Shown piece after piece: positions 62,712 through 64,000 of a DNA stretch of 64,000 nt; position 1 is the stretch's first letter; every line of letters starts with the position of its first letter. The DNA comes from Chryseobacterium sp. GTDB taxonomy: Bacteria; Bacteroidota; Bacteroidia; Flavobacteriales; Weeksellaceae. The notes under the pieces are model-generated. The model saw only the letters and a list, made by a program, of their open reading frames with translations, ran no database searches and was not told where the DNA came from. Location of the stretch: NCBI RefSeq assembly GCF_019236175.1, contig NZ_JAFAJM010000016.1, forward strand, positions 26,638 through 90,637. Direction: 5' to 3'. Position numbers and translations under genes: made by a program.

Positions 62712-63629
62712 ATGAAAAAATTACAAATTATGGCATTGATATTACCCGTATTATCTTTTGCCCAACAGGAATTTTCTGAAATAAAAGTGAAAGACTATTC
62801 ACCAAGAATTTATTTACAAAGAAATACTAATACTGGCGGCTTTATTCAGGGAATACAAACGCAACTTTCAGATGGTACTGACAACTGGTTTTTTGGAAGT
62901 GCCGGAGTTCAGGAATGGAGAGTATCTAAAGGAAACTGGGAAAACCCCAAATTGAGTGTTCATGAAAATGGCAATGTCGGAATAGGAACTTATAATCCTC
63001 AGTCGAAATTAGATGTACATGGAGTAATGACGGTTGGGGGAAATAATGCCAATATGGATATCATTAATGTTCCCCATAGTTTAGATATGTTGAAAAACAG
63101 TGGGAAACTAGCCATAGGCTGGAATTTATCCGGAGCAGGGGGAGAAACAGATTTTGTAGCGAACAGGGGGCTGGGAAGTATTGGAGGGTTTCATTTTTAC
63201 GATTATTCCAATGAAGGACAAAGAAAACAATTGTTTGTTTTACACAGCAATGGAAATGCTTTTATCAATGGTAAACTTGAAGCCAAAGAAATGAAAGTCA
63301 CCAACAGCCCTACCGCAGACTTTGTTTTTGATGAAAATTATGAACTTCCTAAAGTAGAGGATGTTGAAAGACATATCAAAGAGAAGAAGCATCTTCCTGA
63401 AATCGCCTCTGCCAAAGAAATGGAAAAAGAAGGTGTAAATATCGGGGAATTTCAGATCAAACTCCTTCAAAAGATTGAAGAGCTTACGCTCTATATCATC
63501 GATCAGAATAAACTCAATAAAGAACAGAGTACGTTGATACAACTTCAGTCAGAGCAACTGAAAAAACAGCTTAAAATCAATAATTCCCTGCAACAGCAGA
63601 TCAATCATTTAAAAACATCAGACGAATGA
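62712..63629 (+). CDS. Exported tail-fibre-like protein with C-terminal coiled coil
   Basis: The 305-residue protein has a signal peptide (MKKLQIMALILPVLSFAQ), a beta-rich body with VHENGNVGIGTYNPQSKLDV (the phage-tail-like NVGIGT repeat), then PTADFVFDENYELPKVEDVE, HIKEKKHLPEIASAKEME and a Gln/Leu heptad coiled coil to the end. Similar proteins are widespread in Bacteroidota and are probably surface or secreted structural proteins. It overlaps the next start (ATGA), so the two are coupled. Confidence 0.82.
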   Translation: MKKLQIMALILPVLSFAQQEFSEIKVKDYSPRIYLQRNTNTGGFIQGIQTQLSDGTDNWFFGSAGVQEWRVSKGNWENPKLSVHENGNVGIGTYNPQSKLDVHGVMTVGGNNANMDIINVPHSLDMLKNSGKLAIGWNLSGAGGETDFVANRGLGSIGGFHFYDYSNEGQRKQLFVLHSNGNAFINGKLEAKEMKVTNSPTADFVFDENYELPKVEDVERHIKEKKHLPEIASAKEMEKEGVNIGEFQIKLLQKIEELTLYIIDQNKLNKEQSTLIQLQSEQLKKQLKINNSLQQQINHLKTSDE

Positions 63630-64000
63630 AACAGCTTTATTTCAGTGCATTTCTCTTATGCACTGCTCTGGGTTGTTTCAATGCCCAGAATGTTCTCTGG
63701 CAGAAAGATATCAAATCTTCTACTCAGGATTTTCTAAGCCAGGTAACTACGACTCCGGATCAGCAATATCTGATTACAGGAAGTGCTATTCAGAGCGACA
63801 GGCTTCAGGCAGGAAGCAGTAAGCAAAACAACGGTTACGATTTCCATTTGATCAAACTCAGCCAACAGGGTGATCAGGTTTGGGAAAAATATTTTTCAGG
63901 ACAACATCACGATTATTTATCAGCAACAGTGGCCACTCAGGATGGCGGTTTTCTCTTAGCCGGAACGTCATACTCAGGAAAGGGACTGGATAAAAAAGAC
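63626..64000 (+). CDS. Exported repeat protein, N-terminal part (cut by window end)
   Basis: An ATG at 63626 overlapping the preceding stop opens a frame that is unbroken to the window end (125 codons). It has a signal peptide (MKQLYFSAFLLCTALGCFNA) and repeated propeller-like segments TTPDQQYLITGSAIQ and TQDGGFLLAGTSYSG. Such proteins in Chryseobacterium usually end in a type IX secretion sorting domain, but that part is outside the window. Confidence 0.8.
   Translation, partial: MKQLYFSAFLLCTALGCFNAQNVLWQKDIKSSTQDFLSQVTTTPDQQYLITGSAIQSDRLQAGSSKQNNGYDFHLIKLSQQGDQVWEKYFSGQHHDYLSATVATQDGGFLLAGTSYSGKGLDKKD

Overview
The window looks like a chromosomal segment of a Chryseobacterium-type member of the Flavobacteriia (Weeksellaceae, Bacteroidota). 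The evidence is AT-rich intergenic DNA, almost no Shine-Dalgarno sequences, several TAnnTTTG-type -7 promoter boxes, a GldI-type lipoprotein, DUF4294 and DUF6952-like proteins, a fused cyclophilin-FKBP lipoprotein, and a DAHP synthase/chorismate mutase fusion. I see no rRNA, tRNA, CRISPR array, prophage or intact insertion sequence. Some 73 genes are called, two of them cut by the window ends.

Region 1 (1-11.8 kb) is a molybdenum-cofactor island. On the + strand a TauE/SafE-like permease end, moaD, moaE, fdhD, a small DUF7009-like protein, a YdeP/FdhF-family molybdopterin oxidoreductase, an exported SUOX-fold protein, a bestrophin, a DUF488 protein and a DUF2945 protein follow one another. 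A converging - strand operon, moaA-moeA-moaC-mobA-moeB(rhodanese), makes the cofactor.

Region 2 (12-26.5 kb) is a regulatory and accessory stretch. It has two two-component systems (a LytS/LytTR pair and a propeller-type sensor with a NarL-type regulator), four stand-alone HTH regulators, a DUF6268-like outer-membrane barrel, an MFS exporter, a DUF1349 protein, and a chromosomal TetX-like flavoprotein monooxygenase divergent from an AraC regulator.

Region 3 (26.8-44.8 kb) is mostly housekeeping: an alpha-oxoamine synthase with a TetR regulator, dnaX with a poly-A frameshift site, DAHP synthase/chorismate mutase, rsgA, ndk, an alpha-L-fucosidase, rpe, an M42 peptidase, mnmD, ilvE, gldI and a double peptidyl-prolyl isomerase. 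Between dnaX and the DAHP synthase I find an unlisted 42-codon ORF in which 18 codons specify Phe, Tyr or Trp, followed by two consecutive hairpins. This looks like a ribosome-mediated attenuator for aromatic amino-acid synthesis and is the strongest novelty candidate.

Region 4 (45-64 kb) has a repeat-rich gap, three tandem M28-type metallopeptidases (one predicted inactive), DUF1015-serA-serC, a dicluster ferredoxin divergent from a LuxC-like reductase, a Bax-inhibitor-like protein, a peroxiredoxin-thioredoxin-DUF6952 redox cluster, an M16 peptidase with an aspartate aminotransferase, and the start of a surface or secreted-protein operon.

Two features recur at the nucleotide level. Short hairpins with T-runs close most transcription units. 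Six much longer AT-rich inverted repeats all lie between co-oriented genes, and none was noticed in a convergent or divergent gap.
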